A stretch of 64,000 nucleotides of DNA from Ridgeia piscesae (GCA_025642075.2 JAODUO010000527.1:514001-578000), one strand, 5' to 3'. Shown: positions 40,210 to 54,611, counted from the stretch's first letter. Program-made: numbers and translations. The notes: generated by a model from the sequence alone, not told the origin.

Positions 40210-40540
40210 GGCGGCTCCAGGGATTGTCCGAATAAAAGACAAACCAGTGCATCGACTCGTTGTTCGGGCGGCAGGCGACTTGGGCGTGGGTCGGTGGGGC
40301 GAGTGTGAGTGGTGGGCCCAAGAACACATCGTTTTGCGCGTTCAATATTGACTGGAACAGACGATAACGTTACGATTTAGAATGTGTAACATTTGACTCA
40401 TTTCCTCAATGTTTCCATTCCGTGTTTGCCACCCTTCTCCCTCCACCATTCCCACTTCTCAACATGCCTCCCTTCCTCTCCGTTCATCCCTACCTCCCTT
40501 ATTCTTCTCTCCGTCCTCCTTCGCCCCTACCTCTCCTCCG

Positions 40541-41031
<491 letters not shown>

Positions 41032-41094
41032 GTCTGTAATTACAACTTGGTTTTCATACTCCCTACCAAACTATGTCCATGACATGTAAGTTCT

Positions 41095-41215
41095 TTTTAG
41101 CGCATTGCCCAATCGTCAGGATTGCTCAAAGCGCTTTTTATACCCCTACGCTTTACTCTCGGGCAGACCTGTTTAATCGAACACAATCTCATTTTCTCTG
41201 GGAAAACACAACACT
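41095..41215 (-). mobile_element. SINE family A 3' fragment
   Basis: On the minus strand it shares the GTTTGACT-like, CAGGTCTG and AGCAGTCCTG-like order with the 3' part of the copy at 18716-19035. Confidence 0.65.
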
Positions 41216-41980
41216 CACCTACACATGTGTAACTCCAGGCTTAACACAGTCACATGTTAAAACACACCGATTTTGTCAGCGATACGGGCCTACTAACTGC
41301 ACGATTCAATTATGCAATGTCAACGCATGAGCGGTTTTAAAGACACCATGTCTCCGTAAACCTGTCTGGCTGAAAGACGGGCACACAGTCCGCCGACAAC
41401 AACGCATATTCACACGCCCAGCCGGCCGACACATTGTCATTCTTACCCGAATATCCGGCCGACGTCTGTCTTATAATCGTCCTAGCGTGCTTTCAAAATT
41501 GTCCACATGTTCGTCGTCCAACAGTCAGACTTTTAACGACGCGACGCTCTAAGACGTATTACCGCTCAGCCTGTCAACGACGCATCGTCATCACTTAATT
41601 CGGCGGGTTGTCTGTCACGTGACCACTTTGTCAAAGAACGCCTATGGTGAAAATACAATAAAAATAAATGTTAGTGGTGGCGTAGGAGCTACAGGTGACG
41701 GCGACAGGTGTGAAAGAGCTCTCGGCCGTTCCTCTCCAAGGTTTCCAGCTTGACAGAAATGTTTACGTGATGAATACCTGTTGACCTCTGAAGTAAACAC
41801 ATTGGTTGAACGGAGACATCGGCGACTTGCATCGCTTTTTTACTGCGACGAACCGCTGTTAAGCAATATCTCTCGTAGGTAGGTATCTAGTAAGTAACAA
41901 AAAGATTCGTTTAATTGCCTCGTTTAATTGTCTCGTGCACTTGGTGATTGTCAATGGACAGTACGCTGTTAGGGGAAGGG
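41216..41980. other. intergenic, no gene seen
   Basis: Moderately GC-rich sequence upstream of the TLR; no exon recognised on either strand. Confidence 0.5.
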
Positions 41981-41984
41981 CGGG

Positions 41985-42720
41985 TAAAGTGGGCTGATCG
42001 GCCAAAGTGGGCCCCCTCTGTCGCAGCATTCCTCGTACGCAATGAAGTCAAAACAACACAGACACTTCAGGGGACATAATTTAACGTCGTATTTATTTAT
42101 TTGGCGTGCATGCAAAACGGTGAGTAGCAAATGTGTGTTTTATGTACTTTTCTTAAAACGATTGATGTGCCTTACAAAAGCCGCCTTTTCATAAATTGTC
42201 AGGGTACATAACTGTAAATGTGGTCCGTGGAGCAATAGGCCGTAGTTAGTTGAATGAGAAATTTCAGTTTGAAGTGAATAAACGCATTAATCACAAAATA
42301 ACGTCCGACCGATAATGTATGACAGAGGCAAAAATGGGCCCCATGGGGCTACAGTGCGACAAGCTACAAGGGGACGACCTGGGTCATTACAGGCAGCCCT
42401 TACAAGAAAGACGTCGAGGCCACGGCAAGACTGGTAACGTGCCTACAACCAACAGGTTCAAAGAAGAAAGGACACACAAACTGATAACATGTCAAAAAGA
42501 CATTCAAGGAAGACAGTGACACTTCGCCTTGTCTGTGTTGTTCGTATTTTCGTATTTCAATAGCAGAAAATGCGAAAGCTGGATGTATTGCGGGGAGTTT
42601 GGCCGGTGGACTAACAACGCATGTGCCGGGTATGAGCGTGGCGGGTTTATGTGCGAGATTTGCGCCAACGATTAAGTGGCATCCCATAGTGTTGTGAGTG
42701 GGCCCACTTTGGCCTCCACG
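41985..42720 (+). pseudogene. pogo-like DNA transposon remnant with C-terminal zinc finger
   Basis: Inverted GGCCAAAGTGGGCCC blocks lie near 41998 and 42700. Between them the plus strand keeps, with a frameshift, EDSDTSPCLCCSYF and then CESWMYCGEFGRWTNNAC and GGFMCEICAND before a stop. This is the Cys-rich PHD-like finger found at the C-terminus of many invertebrate pogo/Tigger-type transposases. No DDE domain is left. Confidence 0.6.
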
Positions 42721-42724
42721 TTGT

Positions 42725-43255
42725 ACAAAACAGTAAAATTGGTGTCTTTTAAAACTCGTCTAACTTGTTCTATTTATTAAGATAGAATAACTAGAATGTG
42801 CATGTATCTAGTCAATATACATAGCTAGGTATTGTAGCAAACAATTACAATTTTTGTACATAAATGTCAAATGAAGGTAATCATAATTGAATAAACTTTA
42901 TAAAATAATTAATGATTACTATGACACTACACACACCATGAAAATAATTGACCAATTATGACACTATATATCATGAATAAATGTTAAAACTCTCGGCAGA
43001 AAGACAGAATACAGTGAAATATTAAATAAAGGCAAACGTATTAATTAAAACAGTTATAGCTAGACATTGTAATTGCCCTACTTTGTGGTTTTATAAGAGA
43101 TTGTGAAGAGCAATAATTTACTAAATAAAATTAAACATACGATTAATTTTAGAATTTGCATTCAATCTATCGATTTTAAACATGTTATAGTTTTTATTTT
43201 ATGCACTTAAATAGTAATTACATAAATGAACTTCTTTTCACGATAAAGAACGGTA
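42725..43255. other. AT-rich intergenic sequence
   Basis: No gene, repeat or motif recognised. Confidence 0.6.
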
Positions 43256-43257
43256 AG

Positions 43258-43935
43258 TTGTTAGTGGCACCACTTATAGCCAGTCGAATGTTGACCTGGT
43301 CGGTTCAGTTGAACTTTGATTTAGTCGGTTCAGTCGAACGTTGACTTGGTCGGTTCAGTCGAACGTTGGTTTGGTCGATTCAGTTGAATGCTGACGTGGG
43401 CGGTTCAGTCACATGTTAACTTGGTCCGTTCAGTCGAACGTTGACTTGGTCGATTCAGTTGAATACTGACTTGGTCGATTCAACTGAATCCTGACTTGGT
43501 CGGTTCAGTCAAACGTTGACTTGGTCCGTTCAGTCGAACGTTGACTTGGTCGATTCAACTGAATCCTGACTTGGTCGGTTCAGTCAAACGTTGACTTGGT
43601 CCGTTCAGTCGAACGTTGACTTGGTCGATTCAGTTGAATGCTGACTTGGTCGATTCAACTGAATCGTGACTTGGTCGGTTCAGTCAAACGTTGACTTGGT
43701 CCGTTCAGCCAGACGTTGACTTGGTCGATTCAGTTGCATGCTGACATGGTCGATTCAGTTGAATGGTGACTTGGTCGATTCAACTGAATCCTGACTTGGT
43801 CGGTTCAGTCAAACGTTGACTTGGTCCGTTCAGTCAGACGTTGACTTGGTCCGTTTAGTTCAACGTTGACTTGGTCGGTTCAGTCAAACGTTGACTTGGT
43901 CGGTTCAGTCGAACGTTGGCCTGGGCGATTCACTG
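43258..43935. repeat. 25-bp minisatellite, about 27 copies
   Basis: Unit GTTGACTTGGTCGGTTCAGT plus CGAAC, with CGATTCA(A/G)(C/T)TGAAT variants. Variant units recur in a 75-bp higher-order pattern. Confidence 0.95.
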
Positions 43936-44040
43936 TTTTCCATAATAAATCTAAACACTCGGCGGGTCCAAATCACCGGCAGCCTGAGTCATTCCTCCCA
44001 CGTCACTTGGCAAGGCGCAGCAGTTGAGAACACATATATT

Positions 44041-44271
44041 ACACAACACAACACAACACAACACAACACAACACAACACAACACAACACAACACAACACA
44101 ACACAACACAACACAACACAACACAACACAACACAACACAACACAACACAACACAACACAACACAACACAACACAACACAACACAACACAACACAACACA
44201 ACACAACACAACACAACACAACACAACACAACACAACACAACACAACACAACACAACACAACACAACACAA
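44041..44271. repeat. (ACAAC)n pentanucleotide array
   Basis: About 46 perfect pentamers; the long TQHN/CCVVL open frames over it are artefacts. Confidence 0.98.
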
Positions 44272-44449
44272 CGACCGTCACACACCTGACGTGTGAAGTC
44301 GTCAATGCTCGACGTATTGTGTTTAGATCACCTCACATCACCCCGAGACTGCTGCGTCACACAGAGGGGTCGGGTCGTGTGATGCTCACAATACAGCGGC
44401 AGATGTGTCTAAATTTAGGGTGCAGTTGACCGACTCTGTAGAGGACAGC

Positions 44450-44680
44450 TTTGGAACTTGAAAAAAATTGTTTAATTTTAGGTTAACTGAAGCCACTCCG
44501 TAAACGTCAGCTTTGGCACTGGGCAAACGTGTCTTGATTAGTGACTGACCGTATTAGCGAGACTAGTTTCCTATATTTTATTGTACACATTTCGGACTAT
44601 CCGAGGGTGACCTTAATTATGAGGTGGCCGTATTACCCAGGATTGGTCATAAAACGAGGCTCGATTGTATCTTGCTATCG
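44450..44680. repeat. dispersed repeat copy 2 (pair with 16.1 kb)
   Basis: GAGACTAGTTTCCTATA, GAGGGTGACCTTAATTATGA and GGTGGCCGTATTA blocks in the same order as at 16060-16260. Confidence 0.7.
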
Positions 44681-44689
44681 TTGTCTATT

Positions 44690-45150
44690 GAAATGTTTGT
44701 TAGTTAGACAGTGCACGTAGATGGATTCAGAATGACTAAATACGTTTCATAAATTTGAAATCATCCGCTGTATGAAGATTTTAAATCGGATCAGCAACAC
44801 AGTGCAGCCAAAGGGGTTTTCTTGTTGCCCGGAAATCCCCCTAAAACTCTTCACGTGGTATTGTATAGTGATTGATGAAACGGTACATCAACCTTTATAC
44901 TAACAACCTTTTGGAAATACCCAACATATCAGCCATAGGTACGCCCCTGGTGAAATATGGGTGTGGCGGTAAATTTCACAACTATTGCGGTACCTATTGA
45001 GTCTATCGCTTTGAGTCTTACGTTGATGGTGTGACTGATGGCAATATGTGAAAGTGTAGCTTACGGGCTTCTTGCGGCAACTCCAGTAGGCAGAGTGTAG
45101 AGCCGGCGAGGGTAGACCCTCCTCCAAGGGAAAAGTCCTCACCAGCCCTG
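44690..45150. other. intergenic, no gene seen
   Basis: No recognised motif on either strand. Confidence 0.5.
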
Positions 45151-45156
45151 ACACGA

Positions 45157-45358
45157 TGAGATGAGATGAGATGAGATGAGATGAGATGAGATGAGATGAG
45201 ATGATATGATATGATATGATATGATATGATATGATATGATATGATATGATATGATATGATATGATATGATATGATATGATATGATATGATATGATATGAT
45301 ATGATATGATATGATATGATATGATATGATATGATATGATATGATATGATATGATATG
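45157..45358. repeat. (GAGAT)n to (GATAT)n pentanucleotide array
   Basis: About nine GAGAT units turn into about 31 GATAT units at one sharp boundary. Confidence 0.97.
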
Positions 45359-45359
45359 A

Positions 45360-46368
<1,009 letters not shown>

Positions 46369-46394
46369 TATAATATATGGTATCGAAGTTGTGG

Positions 46395-46615
46395 TCTCAG
46401 ACTTTGCTCGGTGTTAGTGATCACTTCTTGGATATCAATGCCACGAAGACTGAGCAGCTCCCGAACGATTTCAGGAGAGCTCACATCCAAACACCTGGTC
46501 ATCGATGCTGAGGCTGTCAAGCATGTATCAGAATACATGTACTTAGGTACCGTAATTGACTCTAAACTTACCCTCAGTGCAAGCATAGCTTTGAATAATC
46601 CTTTGAGCAACAAGC
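46395..46615 (+). pseudogene. LINE reverse-transcriptase fragment
   Basis: One frame gives FLDINATKTEQLPNDFRR and, after a frameshift, HVSEYMYLGTVIDSKLTLSA. Both are typical of the region after the RT catalytic motif of LINEs. Confidence 0.8.
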
Positions 46616-47539
46616 AATGTCAATAGGTGATTTATGTTTTTTGTTGTGAATTATGCGCATTAACTTGCAAAGAAATGTGGCCGCAGCTCGTTTGATGTTG
46701 AACAAACGACAATGAATTCATACAGATTTATTTATTGCCAGTTGGTATGAAACAGACATACCATGGAAACGCATGTATACAACAAGTAATTGTGTACGCA
46801 AAATTGGTCCTGTACGCTAAGGATGGGACGAATATTCGATTCGTATTCGGAATTTCGAATATTCGAACGTTTTCTCCTATTCGATTAGAAATTCGAAAAT
46901 TCGCTCGAATAGTTTCCGAAACGAATATCGCTCGAATAGTTTCCTTCATGTCCTCCGCCGCAAAATCGGTCACGGGCGATCTTTTACTTTCTGACTTAAC
47001 TATGAAAAAGACTACATCCGCCAAACCGTATACACCCATACGTAGCAAAATAAAATCATTTTACTTACCTAAACGAAAATACTTCACAAAATAAACTCGC
47101 GTAGAACTCGCCGGCAACTGCTATACCAAAAACCGTGTCATCGCCGTCGTTGGCCACTACGGGTAGCTGAATTTGTGAAGGTCGTTTATCTAGCGACGCC
47201 TGCGATAAATTACCGATGTTCCGGTGAGCGTCGAGCTCCGCGTAGCCGCAGTAGATCATGTCGAATTTTACGCAAGTTTGTTTTCTTAATTTTATTCTTT
47301 ACAGGAATGTAAATTATTTTATTTTATAACCTAGTGTGTGTGTATGTACATAAGGTATGTGTGGATAAGTATGGCGGCTGTCAGAAGTCGTTTTCATGGC
47401 TATGTCAGAATTTTTTTTAAATATCGATGAATATGACACAATGCCGACGCCGCGTCCCGGCAAAACGGTTCGGAATTCGAATCGAATTTGAAGCCACTGA
47501 ATATTCGTATTCGATTCGATATGCGATTCGTATTCGAAA
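46616..47539. other. flank of the (GATTC) array with ATTCGAATATTCG-type repeats
   Basis: 46825-46940 is full of TATTCGATTCG and ATTCGAATATTCG words starting at GGATGGGACGAATATTCG, reminiscent of hAT termini. The rest shows no gene. Confidence 0.4.
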
Positions 47540-49442
47540 TTTCGATTCGATATTCGATTCGATTCGATTCGATTCGATTCGATTCGATTCGATTCGATTC
47601 GATTCGATTCGATTCGATTCGATTCGATTCGATTCGATTCGATTCGATTCGATTCGATTCGATTCGATTCGATTCGATTCGATTCGATTCGATTCGATTC
47701 GATTCGATTCGATTCGATTCGATTCGATTCCGATTCGATTCGATTCGATTCGATTCGATTCGATTCGATTCGATTCGATTCGATTCGATTCGATTCGATT
47801 CGATTCGATTCGATTCGATTCGATTCGATTCGATTCGATTCGATTCGATTCGATTCGATTCGATTCGATTCGATTCGATTCGATTCGATTCGATTCGATT
47901 CGATTCGATTCGATTCGATTCGATTCGATTCGATTCGATTCGATTCGATTCGATTCGATTCGATTCGATTCGATTCGATTCGATTCGATTCGATTCGATT
48001 CGATTCGATTCGATTCGATTCGATTCGATTCGATTCGATTCGATTCGATTCGATTCGATTCGATTCGATTCGATTCGATTCGATTCGATTCGATTCGATT
48101 CGATTCGATTCGATTCGATTCGATTCGATTCGATTCGATTCGATTCGATTCGATTCGATTCGATTCGATTCGATTCGATTCGATTCGATTCGATTCGATT
48201 CGATTCGATTCGATTCGATTCGATTCGATTCGATTCGATTCGATTCGATTCGATTCGATTCGATTCGATTCGATTCGATTCGATTCGAATCGAATTCGAT
48301 CGATTCGATTCATTCTGTCATTCGATTCGATAATCGATTCGTATTCAAATTGATCAATTCATTCGATTCGATTCGGTTCGAGTTCGGTGGAGTGGGGCCT
48401 CTGGTACAAGATGCGTGCGAAATCGATTCGATTCGAACATCCTCCACCCCACTTTGATTCGATTTGATTCGATTCGATTCTGATTGATTCGATTCGATTC
48501 GATTCGATTCGATTCGATTCGATTCGATTCATTCGATTCGATTCGATTCGATTCGATTCGATTCGATTCGATATCGATTCGATTCGATTCGATTCGATTC
48601 GATTCGATTCGATTCGATTCGATTCGATTCGATCGATTCGATTAAATCGATTCGATTCGATTCGATTCGATTCGATTCGATTCGATTCGATTCGATTCGA
48701 TTCGATTCGATTCGATTCGATTCATTCGATTCGATTCGATTCGATCGATTCGATCCTTCGATTGATTCGATTCGACCGTTCGATTCCGATTTGATTCGAT
48801 TCGATTGATTCGATTCGAATTGGATCGATTCGATCGATCGAACGATTCGATTCGATTCGATTCGATTCGATTCGTATGCGATTCGATTCGATTTCGATCG
48901 CATTTATTAAGTTCGATCGATTCATTATTCGATTCGATTCGATTCGATTCGATCGTTCGATTCGATTCGATTCGATTCGATTCGATTCGATTCGATTCGA
49001 TTCGATTCGATTCGATTCGTTCGATTCGATTCGATTCGATTCGATTCGATTCGATTCGATTCGATTCGATTCGATTCGATTCGATTCGATTCGATTCGAT
49101 TCGATTCGATTCGATTCGATTCATTCATTCGATTCGATTCGATTCGATTCGATTCGATTCGATTCGATTCGATTCGATTCGATTCGATTCGATTCGATTC
49201 GATTCGATTCGATTCGATTCGATTCGATTCGATTCGATTCGATTCGATTCGATTCGATTCGATTCGATTCGATTCGATTCGATTCGATTCGATTCGATTC
49301 GATTCGATTCGATTCGATTCGATTCGATTCGATTCGATTCGATTCGATTCGATTCGATTCGATTCGATTCGATTCGATTCGATTCGATTCGATTCGATTC
49401 GATTCGATTCGATTCGATTCGATTCGATTCGATTCGATTCGA
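47540..49442. repeat. (GATTC)n pentanucleotide satellite, about 1.9 kb
   Basis: Two large near-perfect blocks (about 47556-48288 and 48490-49441) are separated by a degenerate stretch that includes non-repeat sequence at about 48378-48455. Every unit holds TCGA and one CpG. The RFDSI and ESNRI open frames are artefacts. Confidence 0.98.
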
Positions 49443-49529
49443 ATGAAATTCCAGATGCGTCCTATTCTTACTGTACACACCTAAACATTTAGTCAAATAT
49501 ATACAATTGCCACCTTTCGGGTGTCTTGG

Positions 49530-49605
49530 TTAGAGCCCTGGGGTGGGGAGTGGGGCCTCTGTTACAAGAGGCCGGGTGGGGAAAACATTGTTTGAACACC
49601 CCACC
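49530..49605. repeat. unexpanded copy of the array's internal spacer
   Basis: GGAGTGGGGCCTCTGTTACA and CCCCACCTTTG match the non-repeat island at about 48378-48455 (GGAGTGGGGCCTCTGGTACA, CCCCACTTTG). Confidence 0.7.
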
Positions 49606-49813
49606 TTTGCTAATATTGTCATTTTCTAAATGTATCTATATTGTCTTGAGGAGTTTTGAGTACATTTATTAAATGACCTTTATTAACAACAATAACTCTT
49701 GTTTATTTATTGTAGCAAACAAGCTCAGGTGTCTGCCAGTATAAGCATCAGCAGGGTATACATACAGTTGCCACCTTTCGGGGTCTTACTTGTCACATTT
49801 GGGGGCCGGGCAG

Positions 49814-50880
49814 CGGTACACGTGATCATGTTTCCACGTGGTTCTGCTGGTGTTTACATTGTAACTATTTTGCTAAACCTATGCGTAGTTGTTTCGAATT
49901 CCGTGTTTACAGTCTGTAATGTGTATTCGGTATCAACTGTTATAACATGTATAACATTTGCTGATGACACCAACTTCTTGTACATTGGTGATGATGTTTC
50001 GGAAATGTGAAAAATAGTATCTTCACAATTGGACAAGTTGAGTACATAGTTTAATACAAATAAATTGTCTTTAAATATTTCTAAAACGCACTAATAAGTT
50101 ATAAGAAGGAAAAAGACAGTAAATAATCTCATTATTAGCATCCATGGAAATAACGAATTTCCATTATAAATGGGATAATAAAGTTTTATTGTATAGTATT
50201 GTAATACTATTCAGAGTTTTTTAGACTACAAAATTTGCTGGTGCTTACATAAACTGTCAGTTAGATTGGAATTAACCTCATTAAAATAAATCACAAACAA
50301 AATATTGCTAAGAATGTTATGAATAGCCAAACACCTGTTAGATATAGTGATGCATTATATGATCTGTACTGCTTTATCGTAATTATTGTTGTGAAATATG
50401 GGGAAATACGTAATTATGAGAACAATTATTTGCTGTCTCTAGATTCAAGTTTATGTATTACTTAAGAATTTTCCTTGTATGCTTTTTTGTTTGTTCAATA
50501 AAACCAATTATATTCAATATGTACTAGCTTTATTTTCGTATTAGTAATTGGCGTATTACTTTTCCATTATTTAATTATTTATTTACACTTATCATTCATT
50601 TGAAATTTAAAAAAATCACGACTTACCAAGTGACACGTACTTTCTGTAAGCTTAAACGTGGGTGAACTATTTTTATTGATATTTTATTTCGGATTATGAC
50701 ATTTCTGTTAAGTTCGTTGAGATAAAATGTGCAGAGTGTGATGACACATTACAGAGTGTAAACACGGAATTCGAAACAACTACGTCTATGTTTAGCAAAA
50801 TAGTTACCGATACTCATTTTTGTCCACGTGTACAATGTAAACACTAGCAGATCCACGTTGAAACATCATCACGTGTACCG
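49814..50880. mobile_element. foldback element with about 110-137-bp inverted arms
   Basis: Arms 49814-49924 and 50744-50880 share CGGTACACGTGAT, GTGTTTACATTGTA, TAACTATTTTGCTAAAC and GTTGTTTCGAATTCCGTG. The right arm carries about 26 bp absent from the left. The enclosed 820 bp hold a reverse-transcriptase remnant. Confidence 0.75.
49930..50500 (+). pseudogene. decayed CR1/jockey-like reverse transcriptase fragment
   Basis: ITFADDTNFLYIGDDVSEM contains the F-A-D-D catalytic box; after stops, LDKLST and FNTNKLSLNISKT follow. Multiple stops. Confidence 0.8.
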
Positions 50881-51178
50881 TATAAACAGAGGCTATCCAC
50901 GTGGACATATGGTAGTTACTCATTGGTTGAAAAACGCCCTGTCGCTTAACCCGTGTGGCGAGCCAAAACGTGCGGCCGGGGGGTGTGACGCAGCGTAACG
51001 TCGTGATGTCGTGACGTCGAAGCTTAGTGGCGTCGAGGCATCGTGACGCCATTGTGGCGACGCGCAATTTTGGCGTCGCTGCATCTTGGCGGTGTGGCGT
51101 AGGCCTAATGACATTGTGGCAGTAGATGTGAGTCTTTAACTAGTATGTACTACTAGTAAACTCACCCGTAGCTATTAA

Positions 51179-51919
51179 AGCGACATGATCAGTTCGTGGC
51201 TTTTTATTTTTATTTTTATTGCAAAATCATGTTAATCAGTATAAGTTATAACTATTGTAGCGTCATGACCGCCAATAAATGTTTTAACGAAACAGAACTG
51301 AATTCAAAATGTCAAACGTCGAATGTTTATAAGAATCCCGACGCTGTCACTCAAATCGCCGCGAGTGACACCCACCCTTTAAACTTTACCAACAGGGAGC
51401 CGTGCACCTGGCTGGCTGTGGCAGTTAGTTAATTAGTGGTTATTGGCTATAAAGGTTTTTTTTATTAATAGGATGTCTCTTGTCTGGTCTTATGATGTGC
51501 ACACAACATATTACTACAAATAGAGACCATGTTTTTATAACAAATGTAACGCCCATGGAGAAAAAACACCCGCCCAAACCAATCGCATTCACACATAAAA
51601 ACAGACTTCATACCATTACGAATGACAACAAATACACGACACGGCAGCACGTGCAACCCGTCAACTTGTGTTCACGTGATACTGCATCACGTGATCACGC
51701 ATTTCTTTCTGGGCTTTTAGCCACGCCTACAACGGTTTCGAAAACGTCTCGTGGTCGATGTGTACAGTGAGTAAGCGGCCCCTTGCTACGTCTATTTCAA
51801 AAACCAAAATGGGACATGAAAACATCTTTGGACGCTCAGTATGATGTAATAGGTATAATGTATACCGTGTAACAGTATTTTGCAATAAACATAAAAAGCC
51901 ACGAACTGACCATGTCGCT
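51179..51919. mobile_element. MITE-like element, about 45-bp inverted ends
   Basis: Ends AGCGACATG(A/G)TCAGTTC then GTGGCTTTTTAT and their reverse complement. Flanks TTAA (left) and TCAA (right), so a diverged TTAA duplication is possible. Unrecognised interior. Confidence 0.6.
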
Positions 51920-53050
51920 TCAACATATTTCATCATATGACAATTGCAAATACAAATTTGCGAACTATAAACTTGTGGCAGATGGGAACTATGTAGCTAT
52001 TTCTGCATAGCAAACAGTAGGCGTAAGCACCACCGACGCAAGCAGTAAGAACAAGGCATACCGTTGCCACATATGGGCCATACAAAATGTTTTTTGTGTG
52101 TGTTATTCTTTGGTGACGAAAGCTTTATCATAACTTGCCAGCGTCAGTATGATGCAGACTGCTATTCTAAATGAAACAAATTAAATTCGGTTTTGGTTTA
52201 TTTTGTACTACCAGTGGCGTCTGAACGGAATTAACTAGGGGATGGGACAGAGCCGGATATTTAGTACGACATCTGTGGGATTTAGGGCTTCGGGGTTTCA
52301 GGGCTTCAGAACGCTTCCCGTGTCGCGGCATCTCGTCGGGTCATGATGACACCTGAAGACGGGGTGGAGTGGGGGTGTGAGGGGTGTGTGTGAGAGGTGA
52401 ACACTGTGGAAAAAATGTAGGCGACGTTCAAATTTATTTCTGCAAAACCTCGCTTTGTATCAATAAATATTTAGGCTCTACAAAAACGTACGTTTTCACG
52501 AAGACATGCATCGTATGCACTAACTATTGGGGGATAATCTTATCTTCAGACCCGCCCCGGACAAGGAATACAATAATAAAATTAATACCCTTTCCCTTCC
52601 CAAATATTGAGGGCTCAACCCCCGGTTACGACGCCCATGAGTCATCACTGTAGAAGACAGAGAGGACTAGAAACTAGCAAGAGACGACACCTGGCCAATC
52701 GCTGCTCACTCGGTCCAGAGTCCTACATCCAGCACACCGTCTGCGGTGCGCGTGATCAAGTGCATCAACCCTGGATATCTAGGGCCCTCGATGACAACAG
52801 ACTCGGTGTATTGCCTAAGAATAACCGCTTACATAACATGTTGTTGTCCCACTGACCAAGTGAGAGAGGTCGCCGTTACTCGACAGCCGAGGCAGTCTAC
52901 GTCAGTGCTTCGGTCCCGACGGACGTGGCCAAGTCAGGCCTCATTGCGACTTTGGTGGCGAGATTGGTGTCGGCGAATTGTGGTTGGAGACAGCGTGTGA
53001 AGTGAGTAATACTTTTAGTAATAACCATTATAATGATCAGTATGTCGCGC
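51920..53050. other. intergenic, no gene seen
   Basis: A GC-richer stretch at 52600-53000 has open frames on the plus strand, but none with a recognised domain. Confidence 0.5.
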
Positions 53051-53054
53051 GCAC

Positions 53055-53270
<216 letters not shown>

Positions 53271-53512
53271 TGTTTAAAATGAATGTGGTATTTTCAAGAC
53301 GTCTGTATGATTGTAGTAACTGTATTTATGTGGTTCGATTACACACCGCGTAAGGAGACGTACATAAATGTCGCACGTATAACTAGGAGCCAAACACGAT
53401 TTCTTGAGTTTAGATAAACACTACTTATATCGACAATTGTCTTAATAAACCGTCGTAATATATAAACACAATGTTATCGCAACATAAACACAATGATTCG
53501 CTTGACAACCCA

Positions 53513-53768
53513 CAGTACTGCCAGAAGTAACTGGTACAGTCACTTTAAAATTCATTTGTGTACATTACTGTCTACCTATCAGGAGACAGCACTCCCAATT
53601 GTTATTAAAATCTAATGTTTTGCCCTTTAGAGGATGACTAATGTCTCAAGGTTCTTACAAAACGTTAAATTTAATTGACAATTGGAAGTGCTGTTGCCTA
53701 ACAGATAGACAATAATGTACAATAATGAATTTCAAAGAGAGTGTACCAGTTACTTTCTGGCAGTACTG
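53513..53768. mobile_element. 256-bp palindromic MITE (mariner-type ends)
   Basis: Ends CAGTACTGCCAGAAGTAACT and the reverse complement of CAGTACTGCCAGAAAGTAAC. The arms pair over nearly the whole element (CTGGTACA, AAATTCATT, TGTACATTA, CAATTG). CAGT ends suggest Tc1/mariner; the flanking TA is present only on the right. Confidence 0.85.
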
Positions 53769-54536
53769 TATATCACGTGACAACATCTAAACTCAGTTGT
53801 AATTTTAATTGAAAAAACACTCACAAAAACCTGGGGCCCATCCACAAGCTACATTTTAAAGTCACTATAATATGTTTATCTTTTTGTAACATCTTAACCA
53901 ATTTTACATAGTTTAACAAGAATACAATTTGGGAGCTTTCCGCTTAATTTGATTGTTTCTATATAAGCTCAATAGCATGTTTACTGAATGACGAAGTCAA
54001 TATTTATAAGTCACTATCGATCAAATCTATAGTTCACCAAAGCAAATAATTACTGTAGCGAAGACATTAAAATGGTCAATGGTTTGATATGTCAAAACGT
54101 CATATTACATAACATGATTATATTTAATAAAACGTGCTTTTAATGTTGGACGTCAAGGTCAATTCAACTCGTGACCTTCCTTTGCGTGTATATCCAATAT
54201 AGATCTACGCTAACAAGTCGTGCATTGTGTTCTTAGTCATAAACGAGACGGTCACGCGCTGACATCCAGGGGCTGCGTGCTTGTTCAAACGTAGCGTGCA
54301 CGCAGTGACCCGTTGCCGCATTAGTTAGTTTCACCTGTCTATACTGAATCTATCAACTTTGACATGTAACCTGGTCTTTCAACCGCCAAACTTGCACAGT
54401 GTCACACGTTTGTTTTCATCTTCTTGTTTTTTTTACGTTTTTCCTGCAAATAAGTGCACCATTTATTGTATATGTATATTATATTTATTCCGGAAGACAG
54501 TGTTAGTTAAGCCAAAATTATGTCTAACATGGATAG

Positions 54537-54540
<4 letters not shown>
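53769..54540. other. intergenic AT-rich, no gene seen
   Basis: Nothing recognised. Confidence 0.5.
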
Positions 54541-54600
<60 letters not shown>

Positions 54601-54611
54601 TTTATATATAT

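Noticed and set aside
47417..49496. Up to 308-codon Arg/Ser/Ile-rich frames on both strands
   Set aside because: A pure (GATTC)n pentamer gives long open frames on both strands; no coding signal.
52607..53000. GC-richer open frames as a possible exon
   Set aside because: Two overlapping frames, no domain or matching splice partners; left as unassigned.
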